This document shows, in pieces, positions 56,904 through 64,000 of a DNA stretch of 64,000 bases. Within the stretch, counting starts at the first letter, position 1. The number at the start of each line of letters is the position of its first letter. Under the pieces are notes generated by a model, which saw only the letters and a list, made by a program, of their open reading frames with translations, made no database searches and was not told the origin of the DNA. Position numbers and translations under genes: made by a program. Location: NCBI RefSeq assembly GCF_000368865.1, contig NZ_KB849725.1:54438-118437 (forward strand), in the 5' to 3' direction. The DNA is from Acinetobacter bouvetii DSM 14964 = CIP 107468 (GTDB lineage Bacteria; Pseudomonadota; Gammaproteobacteria; Pseudomonadales; Moraxellaceae).

Positions 56904-57434
56904 ATGAAAGCTGTGCAGCATTTGACTTTAGCCAGTCTTCTCGCGTTTAGTTCCGCATTCGCAAACGTGGCAATCGCTGAAGATATCTCTCCCGCTAAAC
57001 CTGCTGCAAGCGATCAGATGACCTCACAACAGGAATTGATTGACATCTTCTTTGCAGCGGCCAAAACAGGCAATCAAGAAGTCATCAATGAGTTCCTTAA
57101 GCATGGTTTCCCTGTTGATGTGCGCAATGCTTCAGGCTTCACGCCCTTAATGATGGCGACGTATTATGGCCATCAGAATATTGTCACCTCGTTATTGGCG
57201 CATGGCGCCGACCGCTGCGCGCGTGACAGCAAAGGCAATACTGCACTGATGGGCGCTTTATTCAAGATGGAATTTTCCATTGCCAAGCAGCTGCGCAAAG
57301 TCGACTGTGACGCCAATGCGCAAAAGAGCGGGCAGAAGACCGCAGCTGAATTCGCGCAGGTGATTGGACAGGAAAAACAGCTGCGGCAAATTATCGCGTC
57401 CCTGGAAAAAGATTCAGCGAAAGGCATGAAATGA
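56904..57434 (+). CDS. ankB: Periplasmic ankyrin protein AnkB
   Basis: A 176-residue exported protein: signal peptide at 1-25 (VAIA-EDIS), then about three ankyrin repeats (residues 45-150) with NASGFTPLMMATYYGHQNIV and DSKGNTALMGAL. In Pseudomonas aeruginosa AnkB is a periplasmic partner needed for full KatB activity, and the gene order is the same. GGAG 6 bp before 56904 sets the start; the TTG at 56892 is rejected. Confidence 0.88.
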   Translation: MKAVQHLTLASLLAFSSAFANVAIAEDISPAKPAASDQMTSQQELIDIFFAAAKTGNQEVINEFLKHGFPVDVRNASGFTPLMMATYYGHQNIVTSLLAHGADRCARDSKGNTALMGALFKMEFSIAKQLRKVDCDANAQKSGQKTAAEFAQVIGQEKQLRQIIASLEKDSAKGMK

Positions 57435-57549
57435 TCTTGCAGGCGTGCTGAAACTTTGGTCTAGAATTCAATTAGCTGTACGTAAAACTTGCAATATCGC
57501 TGGGCAAAGTATGCTTTAATGCAAAAAGCACAGCGAAATTTCCAGAGAT

Positions 57550-58758
57550 ATGGCTCCAATCATTCAATCCTTGCTAGACACTGACTTGTACAAATTCACC
57601 ATGCTTCAGGTGGTGCTGCATAAATTTCCGCAAACCCACAGTGTTTATCATTTCCGTTGCCGCAACCTTGAAGATACCGTTTATCCGCTGGCGGATATTC
57701 TGGATGATTTGAATGAACAGCTGGATCATCTGTGCCAATTAAAATTCAAAGAAGATGAACTGCTGTATTTGCGCAGCCTGCGCTTTATTAAAAGCGACTT
57801 TGTCGATTATCTGGAACTGTTCCAGCTGAAGCGCCGCTTTATTAAAGCCGGCATAGACAGCGAAGGGCGTTTGGACATCTGGGTGGAAGGCCCAATGGTG
57901 CAGGCCATGATGTTTGAAATTTTTGTTTTGGCGATCGTCAATGAACTGTATTTCCGCCGCATCCGTACAGAGGGCGTATTGGCTGAAGGCGAGCGCCGCC
58001 TTGCCGCCAAGATTGAGCTGCTGAAACAATATGAAGCGGCACAAAACCCCAATGATCCGCCATTTTTAGTGTCTGATTTTGGAACACGCCGCCGTTATAG
58101 CTTTGAGTGGCAAAAGCATGTGATTGAAGAATTTAACCAAGCCTCGCCGTATATTTTCCGCGGCACCAGCAATGTTTTGATTGCGAAAGATTTGAACATT
58201 ACGCCGATCGGCACCATGGCGCATGAATTTTTACAAGCCTTCCAGGCGCTGGATGTGCGGCTGCGTAATTTTCAAAAATCGGCGCTGGAAACTTGGGTGC
58301 AGGAATACCGAGGCGATCTGGGCATTGCATTGACGGATGTGGTCGGCATGGATGCGTTCCTGCGCGATTTCGACCTGTATTTTGCCAAACTGTTTGACGG
58401 CCTGCGCCATGACAGCGGCGATCCCTATGAATGGGGCGATAAAGCCTATGCGCATTATAAAAAATTAAAAATTGACAGCAAAACCAAAATGCTGACGTTC
58501 AGTGACGGCTTGAATCTGGAAAAAGCCTGGGATCTGCATCATTATTTCAAAGGCCGTTTTCAGGTCAGCTTTGGCATCGGCACCAATTTGACCAATGACA
58601 TGGGGCAAACCCCGCTGAATATCGTATTGAAGCTGGTGGAATGCAATGGCCAGTCTGTCGCTAAAATCTCGGACAGCCCAGGCAAAACCATGACCGATAA
58701 CGATACCTTTCTGGCGTATTTGCGCCAGGTCTTTGATATTCAGGAAGAGCAGGCTTAA
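57550..58758 (+). CDS. pncB: Nicotinate phosphoribosyltransferase
   Basis: A 402-residue enzyme joining nicotinate and PRPP to make nicotinate mononucleotide in NAD salvage. The N-terminal [34 protein letters not shown] and [15 protein letters not shown] (His autophosphorylation region) are diagnostic, as is [12 protein letters not shown]. It complements PncA (46545) and the de novo enzyme NadC (33553). Confidence 0.96.
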   Translation: MAPIIQSLLDTDLYKFTMLQVVLHKFPQTHSVYHFRCRNLEDTVYPLADILDDLNEQLDHLCQLKFKEDELLYLRSLRFIKSDFVDYLELFQLKRRFIKAGIDSEGRLDIWVEGPMVQAMMFEIFVLAIVNELYFRRIRTEGVLAEGERRLAAKIELLKQYEAAQNPNDPPFLVSDFGTRRRYSFEWQKHVIEEFNQASPYIFRGTSNVLIAKDLNITPIGTMAHEFLQAFQALDVRLRNFQKSALETWVQEYRGDLGIALTDVVGMDAFLRDFDLYFAKLFDGLRHDSGDPYEWGDKAYAHYKKLKIDSKTKMLTFSDGLNLEKAWDLHHYFKGRFQVSFGIGTNLTNDMGQTPLNIVLKLVECNGQSVAKISDSPGKTMTDNDTFLAYLRQVFDIQEEQA

Positions 58759-58774
58759 GCGCTGCAATTTCCGC

Positions 58775-58803
58775 AAAAGCTGAACTGCGGTTCGGCTTTT
58801 TTT
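58775..58803 (+). terminator. pncB terminator
   Basis: The stem AAAAGCTGAAC-TGCG-GTTCGGCTTTT (one G-T pair) is followed by T residues. Confidence 0.87.
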
Positions 58804-58860
58804 ATATCTGAAATTTTGCAAAAGGAATGCAAAAATTCAGAATAATAGTGAAATGCAGTT

Positions 58861-59754
58861 ATGCTAAGATCGAAGCTCAGTAGATGGATGAATAGTCGAA
58901 CCGCGATGGCTGATGCTGTGTTGAATTTAGGATTGCTGATAGAAGCAGAAGAGCTGGCGCCCTATTTGGGCCATGAAAAATTAAGGATCATCGATTTGTG
59001 CCGCCGTTCGGTATATGAACAGCTGCATATCCCGCAGGCCGTTCATGTGAAGCCCAGTCTGCTGGTGCGCCAGGAAGAGCAGGCGACAGGCCTATTGCCG
59101 GATCAGGCGGGCTTGGAGGCGCTGATCCGCCATTTAAACATCAGCCCCGATCATCATGTCGTGGCTTATGACGACGAAGGCGGTGCATGGGCAGGGCGCC
59201 TGATTTGGAATTTGCATTGCTTAGGCTTTGAAAATACCAGTTTACTGAATGGCGGCATTCATGCGTGGCTGGGCGCAGGCCTGCCGACTTCTTCTGATGC
59301 TGGAACGGCGCCGCCTGTAGAAAACCTGGTTTCTGTCAACTTAAAATATAAAAATCAGTATCATACAAGCTATGATCAGCTTCTGGAAAAGGTCAGCCAA
59401 AATGCGGTGCAAGTCTGGGATTGCCGCACAGAAGATGAATATACCGGCTTGCGTTTGGCTGCGCGACGCGGCGGTCACGTTCCGGGTGCGCGTCATTTTG
59501 AATGGAGTACTGCCCTAAACCGGGAAAATCATTTAAAATTGCATCCCTTGGAACGCACGCAGCAGCGCTTAGAACAGCTGGGATTCAATATGAATGAACC
59601 CGTGGTGGTTTACTGTCAGTCACACCACCGCTCAGGGCTTGCCTATATTTTAGGGCGTCTGCTGGGCTGGAATATTCAAGCTTATGATGGTGCGTGGAGC
59701 GAATGGGGCAACCGTTTAGATAGCCCTGTCATTACTGGAGAGTTGCCGTCTTGA
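58861..59754 (+). CDS. Two-domain rhodanese (thiosulfate sulfurtransferase)
   Basis: A 297-residue protein with two rhodanese domains. The N-terminal domain (about 25-140) has Asp in place of the catalytic Cys ([14 protein letters not shown]), as is usual. The C-terminal domain (about 165-290) has the active Cys in [13 protein letters not shown]. It resembles RhdA, which also precedes psd in Pseudomonas. Other in-frame ATGs at 58888 and 58906 are possible starts and would give about 282-288 residues, closer to RhdA. It overlaps psd by 4 bp. Confidence 0.9.
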   Translation: MLRSKLSRWMNSRTAMADAVLNLGLLIEAEELAPYLGHEKLRIIDLCRRSVYEQLHIPQAVHVKPSLLVRQEEQATGLLPDQAGLEALIRHLNISPDHHVVAYDDEGGAWAGRLIWNLHCLGFENTSLLNGGIHAWLGAGLPTSSDAGTAPPVENLVSVNLKYKNQYHTSYDQLLEKVSQNAVQVWDCRTEDEYTGLRLAARRGGHVPGARHFEWSTALNRENHLKLHPLERTQQRLEQLGFNMNEPVVVYCQSHHRSGLAYILGRLLGWNIQAYDGAWSEWGNRLDSPVITGELPS

Positions 59755-60605
59755 GCATCACATCACGATTAAAAAAACAAATTTTCATTCAAGCGCAGCG
59801 TGTTGTGCCGCAGCACAAGCTGTCCCGCGTGATTGGCAAAGTCGCTGCCAGTGAAAACCCGGTACTGAAAAATGCTGTGATTACTGCATTTAAAGCGCAA
59901 TACGGCATTGATATGTCGATTGCGGAACAAAGCAACGCTTTAAAATTCAAATCCTTCAATGAGTTTTTTACCCGTTCGCTGAAAGACGGCGTGCGTGAAA
60001 TTGATGCCGATGCATCCAGCATCGTGTCTCCCGCAGACGGCGCGATTTCCCAGCTGGGCAAAATTGAAGAAGGCGATATCTTTCAGGCTAAAGGGCAATA
60101 CTTTTCGGCAGAAAAATTGATTGCCGATCCGCAGCTGGCAGAGCCGTTTAAAAATGGTCAATTTGCCACAGTGTATTTGTCACCGAAAGATTATCACCGT
60201 GTGCATATGCCGTTTGCCGGCACATTGACTGAAACCTTGTATGTGCCGGGCGAGCTGTTTTCTGTAAACCAGACCACTGCGGAAAACATTCCGGGCTTAT
60301 TTGCGCGCAATGAACGCATGGTCTGCCTGTTTGATACCGAACTGGGCCGCATGGCGGTGGTTTTAGTGGGCGCAATGATTGTGGCCGGCATTGAAACGGT
60401 GGCCACTGGCAAAGTGAAGCCGACAGGCCGTTTAGAATTGAATCAGCACAATTTGTTCTTGGACAAAGGCGCGGAATTGGGCCGATTCTATTTAGGCTCC
60501 ACCGCTGTGGTGCTATTTGAAGAAAATAAAATGCAGTGGGATGCTGAATTGAAAGCCAATTCTCCGGTAGTGATGGGCAAAGCCATGGGGCATGCGCTTT
60601 CATAA
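59751..60605 (+). CDS. psd: Phosphatidylserine decarboxylase proenzyme
   Basis: A 284-residue inner-membrane enzyme making phosphatidylethanolamine. It is cleaved at the LGST motif ([12 protein letters not shown]) to form the pyruvoyl cofactor. [10 protein letters not shown] and the [11 protein letters not shown] segment are conserved. It starts with TTG inside the last codons of the rhodanese gene (TTGA overlap), with GGAG upstream, showing translational coupling. Confidence 0.96.
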   Translation: MSITSRLKKQIFIQAQRVVPQHKLSRVIGKVAASENPVLKNAVITAFKAQYGIDMSIAEQSNALKFKSFNEFFTRSLKDGVREIDADASSIVSPADGAISQLGKIEEGDIFQAKGQYFSAEKLIADPQLAEPFKNGQFATVYLSPKDYHRVHMPFAGTLTETLYVPGELFSVNQTTAENIPGLFARNERMVCLFDTELGRMAVVLVGAMIVAGIETVATGKVKPTGRLELNQHNLFLDKGAELGRFYLGSTAVVLFEENKMQWDAELKANSPVVMGKAMGHALS

Positions 60606-60693
60606 AGTTCCCCCTCCTTTGATAAAGGCGGGGCTAGGGGAGGATTATGCTGTATATAAATCCTCCTCATTCCCGCTTTTTATGAAAAGGGAA
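60606..60693. repeat. G/C-block intergenic repeat
   Basis: The arms CCCCCTCCTTT and AAAGGCGGGG, then GGGGAGGATT with a distant AATCCTCCTC, make a nested imperfect inverted repeat. The core is akin to the palindrome at 54467-54502. It is likely a dispersed chromosomal repeat family; only two members are visible here. Confidence 0.55.
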
Positions 60694-60701
60694 GTAAAAG
60701 C

Positions 60702-60730
60702 AAAAAAAGCGCCTTTTAAGGCGCTTTTTT
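60702..60730. terminator. Terminator between psd and the SPOR gene
   Basis: The stem AAAGCGCCTT-TT-AAGGCGCTTT is flanked by A and T runs, usable by both convergent genes. Confidence 0.9.
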
Positions 60731-60742
60731 GATTGAATCCGC

Positions 60743-61342
60743 TCAGCGTTTCACGACAATGGAATCAATACCGCTATGCTGCAGGGTTTGCTGTGCAATG
60801 ACAGCAGCTTCTTGCGAATCATAAGGGCCAGAGACTACACGGTACCAAACCTTTCCGTTTTCAGTGGTTTGCATTACATCTGCCGATAAGCCGTTCAGAA
60901 TAATTTCCGCGCGGCGCGCATCGGCCTGATCCGGGTCATCATAGCTGCGCACTTGCAGAATATAATTGGGCGCCTGTGCAGGAGCGCTGGCTTGCAGGCC
61001 AGGCTCCGCTGCATTTTCAGCAGGGCTATCCTTGGGCGCTTCCACAATGACGACGGTCCCTTGATTTTTAGTTTCAGGGATGGCCTCTTCAGGAATGGGC
61101 GTGACTTGCTGCTGCGGCAGAAGGTCATAAAAACGGTAGTCTTTATTGGTTTCTTCCGGCGCGTGTTCAGACGTAATCTGATTTTTCGGCTTCACAGGTT
61201 CCCACGGTTTCCAGAGCATCAACGCCACTACAAAACTTAGGATGATCAAAATAATCGCCAATGTTCCCAGCCACGCTGGAATTAAAGGCTTTTTCGGCTT
61301 ATTCGGCCGCTCAGATACACCGCGCTGCGTTTTTCCAAACAC
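60743..61342 (-). CDS. SPOR-domain cell-division-type protein (FtsN-like)
   Basis: A 199-residue bitopic inner-membrane protein. A basic cytosolic tail (1-20) is followed by one membrane segment (about 23-44), a Pro/Glu-rich periplasmic linker (45-120), and a SPOR domain (about 125-199) beginning NYILQVRSYDDPDQADARRAEI. SPOR domains bind denuded glycan strands at the septum. Position directly after argS is that of the FtsN-like gene in Pseudomonas, so an FtsN role is plausible but not proven. Confidence 0.85.
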   Translation of the reverse strand: MFGKTQRGVSERPNKPKKPLIPAWLGTLAIILIILSFVVALMLWKPWEPVKPKNQITSEHAPEETNKDYRFYDLLPQQQVTPIPEEAIPETKNQGTVVIVEAPKDSPAENAAEPGLQASAPAQAPNYILQVRSYDDPDQADARRAEIILNGLSADVMQTTENGKVWYRVVSGPYDSQEAAVIAQQTLQHSGIDSIVVKR

Positions 61343-61410
61343 GTGGGAACCTCATTATTTTAATAAAGATGCCTCAAGAGGCATGGTTTTTCAGCTCTAT
61401 CGCTGTACTG

Positions 61411-61441
61411 CCTGATGAATACCGCGAAAGTATTCATCAGG
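61411..61441 (-). other. Hairpin after argS
   Basis: A perfect 12-bp inverted repeat (CCTGATGAATAC / GTATTCATCAGG) with a 7-base loop starts 10 bp past the argS stop. It lacks a T-run. A second small palindrome (ATGCCTC-AA-GAGGCAT, 61369-61384) follows. Together they may slow or process the transcript before the SPOR gene. Confidence 0.55.
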
Positions 61442-61450
61442 AGCGGCGCC

Positions 61451-63256
61451 TTACATCGCTTCCGGTGCAGATACGCCTAACAGCTCTAAGCCATTGCGGA
61501 TGACTTGCTGTACGTTTACAGACAGCAGTAAGCGCGCTTGGGATAAAGCAACGTTTTGTTCATCTAAAATTTTGACATCTTCTTGAGCATACCAGCCATG
61601 GAAAGACGCGGCCAGTTCTTTCAGGTAGTTGCCAATTTGATGCGGCTCATAGCTATTGGCTGCGCGTGTCACAATTTCAGGATACGCGGCCAGTTTTGCC
61701 AAAATTTCAGTTTCTGTGTCTGACACCAAAAGTGATGCGTCATAGCTTGCTAACTGGCTGCGGTCAAATGGAATATTTTTTTCAGGCGCGCGAATATCCA
61801 CCATGCGGTTCACACGTGCATGTGCATACTGAATGTAATACACCGCATTATCCTTGCTTTGTGACACAGCCAGGTCTAAGTCAAAATCAATGTGCTGTTC
61901 AGATTTGCGCATGACATAGTAGAAACGCGCTGCATCGTTGCCCACTTCTTTACGCAGGTCGCGCAAAGTGACGAACTGGCCTGAACGCGATGACATTTGC
62001 ACCATTTCGCCGCCGCGCCATAAGCTGACGAACTGCACCAATAAGACAGTCAGTTTTTTCGAGTCATAGCCCATTGCATCAATGGCGGCTTTAACACGGG
62101 CAATATAGCCGTGGTGGTCAGAGCCCCAAATGTCTACGATGTCTGTATAGCCGCGCTGCAGTTTATTCAGATGGTAGGCAATGTCGGAAGCGAAATACGT
62201 GGTTTGACCGTTGCGGCGCTTGACGACGCGGTCTTTTTCATCGCCAAATTTAGTCGATTTGAACCAGATGTTGCCGTCTTTTTCATACAGGAAGCCGCGC
62301 TGATCCAGCGTTTGCAGCGCTTCTTCAATTTTTTCAGTCAGCGATGCTTCACTGAACCATTGGTTGAAAGTTACGCCAAATTCGCCAAGGTCATCTTTAA
62401 TGTCGTCTAAAATTGCTTTTAACGCCGCTTGGTGGAAGATGCGGTAGCCTGCACCTAAATGGTTTTGCGAATTATGGATCAAACCGTCAATGTGCTTTTC
62501 TTTGTCGCCTGACAGCACCACTTTATTGCCTTCGGCATCCAATTCGGCAGCGTACTGAATATCTTCAGGCACATCTTTGTAGATATCCGCCACTGGACGC
62601 ACGTATGCATCGCCGTCCTGATCAATAATGCTTTGCGCGATTTCTTTTACATAGTCGCCTTGATAGGCATTTTTCGGAAAGACCAATTCTTGGCCGGTTA
62701 ATTCTAGGTAACGCAGGTAAGTGGACGTGGCTAAAATGTCCATTTGACGGCCAGCGTCGTTGACATAATATTCACGGTCCACTTTTGCGCCTGTTGCTTC
62801 CAGAAGGTTAGCAACAGTCATGCCGTAAGCTGCGCCGCGGCCATGGCCAACATGCAGGCTGGACGTTGGGTTGGCGGAAACGAATTCAACCTGAATGCGT
62901 TTGCCCGCATTGGCTTGGGTGCGGCCAAACTGATCTTTTTGCGCCTGAATCTGTTCCAGCACTGCAAAGCGCTGATTGGCGTTTAAGAAAAAGTTGATAA
63001 AGCCGGGGCCTGCGATCTCTGCTTTGCTGATGTCCGCAACTTCCGGCAGGCTGGCCAGAATTTTTTCCGCCAAATCGCGCGGCTTCATACCGGCAGCTTT
63101 GGACCCGATCATGGCAATATTTGAGGCAAAGTCACCGTGGCTTCGGTCTTTGGTACGCGTCAATGTGCTGGTATTTTTCCAGTCAGATGGGAGTACACCT
63201 TCAGCTTGAAGGGATTGCACTGCATGGTCGAGCGCTGCTTGTATTGCCGTATTCAT
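61451..63256 (-). CDS. argS: Arginyl-tRNA synthetase
   Basis: A 601-residue class I synthetase charging tRNA-Arg. The HIGH-type motif is SLHVGHGRGAAYG near residue 132; the KMSKS region is replaced by MSSRSGQFVTL, typical for ArgRS. The N-terminal Add1 and C-terminal DALR anticodon-binding domains are present. The start at 63256 (MNTAIQAALDHAV) is family-like; the frame to 63409 was rejected. Confidence 0.97.
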   Translation of the reverse strand: MNTAIQAALDHAVQSLQAEGVLPSDWKNTSTLTRTKDRSHGDFASNIAMIGSKAAGMKPRDLAEKILASLPEVADISKAEIAGPGFINFFLNANQRFAVLEQIQAQKDQFGRTQANAGKRIQVEFVSANPTSSLHVGHGRGAAYGMTVANLLEATGAKVDREYYVNDAGRQMDILATSTYLRYLELTGQELVFPKNAYQGDYVKEIAQSIIDQDGDAYVRPVADIYKDVPEDIQYAAELDAEGNKVVLSGDKEKHIDGLIHNSQNHLGAGYRIFHQAALKAILDDIKDDLGEFGVTFNQWFSEASLTEKIEEALQTLDQRGFLYEKDGNIWFKSTKFGDEKDRVVKRRNGQTTYFASDIAYHLNKLQRGYTDIVDIWGSDHHGYIARVKAAIDAMGYDSKKLTVLLVQFVSLWRGGEMVQMSSRSGQFVTLRDLRKEVGNDAARFYYVMRKSEQHIDFDLDLAVSQSKDNAVYYIQYAHARVNRMVDIRAPEKNIPFDRSQLASYDASLLVSDTETEILAKLAAYPEIVTRAANSYEPHQIGNYLKELAASFHGWYAQEDVKILDEQNVALSQARLLLSVNVQQVIRNGLELLGVSAPEAM

Positions 63257-63393
63257 AATCAGTCGAAAAATAAATGTCGCAGAAAAACAGCAAATATAGC
63301 AAATTTCAGACTCTTTAGGTGAACCCATTTGCTGTGAATAAATAATATTCGATAAAAATATCCGGTTGCTTATATCGAATGAGGGCGATATAT

Positions 63394-63720
63394 ATGAATA
63401 TGCAATCAATTCGTGCTTCAGGCCAGACCGATATGACTCAACAGACCCCTCCTGAAAGCCCCAAAATTATAGGGAAGATTCCCAAACTTTCTGCACGCTG
63501 GGCAGCCATTGTTGTGCCGTTTATTTTGTCCTGCCTGATGAGCGGCATCATCTCTTGTGTGAATATGCTGCGCAACTTGGGCTGGTTTGACGGCTTTATT
63601 GCCCTGTGGCTGCACAACTGGATGATTTCATGGGCGATTGCCTTTCCAATTGTCGTGACCTTGCTGCCGTTTGTGCGCAAATTTGCCGGTTTGCTGGTGG
63701 ATATGCGTCCGCCGCAATAA
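63394..63720 (+). CDS. DUF2798 family membrane protein
   Basis: A 108-residue protein with two membrane segments (about 41-63 and 75-97). The pattern FILSCLMSGIISCVNMLRNLG and WLHNWMISWAIAFPIV is that of the DUF2798 family of unknown function. GAGG lies about 9 bp before 63394; an in-frame ATG lies at 63379, and others at 63400 and 63433 are possible starts. It is transcribed divergently from argS. Confidence 0.82.
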   Translation: MNMQSIRASGQTDMTQQTPPESPKIIGKIPKLSARWAAIVVPFILSCLMSGIISCVNMLRNLGWFDGFIALWLHNWMISWAIAFPIVVTLLPFVRKFAGLLVDMRPPQ

Positions 63721-63737
63721 GCGCTGAGCGGAATGCT

Positions 63738-64000
63738 TTAGGGCTCACGGCAGCTGACGGGCTTTTGCAATAATTCCGCTTGATTGTTTTGGAAGGCATA
63801 GAGTTTGGATGCATTAAAAATTTTAATGTTTTTGGCCGACATCAGCGCCAATTTAAAATTTTCCAGCTTTTTGGCATGGTGCAGATCAAAAGGATTGCCA
63901 AAGTTTTTGTTGTCCAGTAAAAATTGAACGGCGCCCGCGCTGTCGTCATAGGCGTTAAGCAGCGTCTTGCCATCCGCGCCGCTCAGGCTGAAAGAGGGGC
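63738..64000 (-). CDS. Unrecognised protein, C-terminal 86 residues (cut by window edge)
   Basis: An open minus-strand frame enters from the right edge and stops at 63738-63740. Visible elements are LSGADGKTLLNAYDDSAGAVQF, FGNPFDLHHAKKLENFKLALM, and a C-terminus ending VSCREP. Codon use is like the neighbours, so it is probably real. No family was recognised; the start and most of the protein lie outside. Confidence 0.65.
   Translation of the reverse strand, partial: PSFSLSGADGKTLLNAYDDSAGAVQFLLDNKNFGNPFDLHHAKKLENFKLALMSAKNIKIFNASKLYAFQNNQAELLQKPVSCREP

Overview
The window looks like chromosome of a gammaproteobacterium of the family Moraxellaceae, most likely an Acinetobacter. The basis is the character of the proteins and the gene order: ribF-ileS-lspA-fkpB, ubiG-mupP-yciK, dapA-bamC-purC, rhodanese-psd, argS-SPOR protein, katB-ankB, and two AAHS-type aromatic-acid transporters. 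No species is assigned. There is no phage, insertion sequence, CRISPR array or tRNA gene.

Layout. 1-2.2 kb: the 3' end of an rRNA operon (23S end, 5S, terminator). 2.2-6.0 kb: a Sel1-repeat protein, an aromatic-acid transporter, an A+T-rich membrane protein of unknown role and a small ankyrin protein. 6.0-8.3 kb: four related non-coding units on the minus strand, with a TauD-type dioxygenase gene between the first and second. 8.3-14 kb: FMN reductase and fkpB-lspA-ileS-ribF. 14-17.2 kb: TDT-family permease, a decayed-looking stretch, a nucleosidase and a RutR-like regulator. 17.5-22.4 kb: sulfonate uptake and desulfonation operon with two binding lipoproteins. 22.7-31 kb: argA, two RcnB-like proteins, ubiG-mupP-yciK, dsbA, a TetR regulator and rph. 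31-37 kb: a tiny lipoprotein with phospholipase C, nadC, ampD and murJ. 37-46 kb: YcgN and DUF523 proteins, a GGDEF-EAL protein, rarA, dapA-bamC-purC and a second AAHS transporter. 46-64 kb: pncA, a BASS transporter, ppk1, serB with a divergent membrane gene, dtd, katB-ankB, pncB, rhodanese-psd, a SPOR protein, argS and an unrecognised gene cut by the right edge.

The most striking content is the 6.0-8.3 kb cluster. Each of the four minus-strand units has a TGTAAG-N6-CTTACA-type palindrome (the known GacA upstream box), then a possible -10 about 41-44 bp downstream. After that comes a 120-145 nt unit of short hairpins presenting GGA in the loop, ending in an intrinsic terminator. In three copies the terminator loop also carries CAGGATG. 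That is the architecture of Gac-controlled Csr/Rsm RNAs that sequester CsrA/RsmA. The stems change in compensating fashion between copies while the GGA loops stay the same. The role is an inference from sequence; no RNA data are available here.

Other themes: NAD metabolism is dispersed (nadC, pncA, pncB). Candidate Pho boxes precede both the lipoprotein-phospholipase C pair and ppk1, suggesting phosphate control. Cell-wall recycling and synthesis genes recur (ampD, mupP, murJ). Many genes end in clear intrinsic terminators, listed below. Start codons were moved downstream from the longest reading frame where a ribosome-binding site or family length favoured it.
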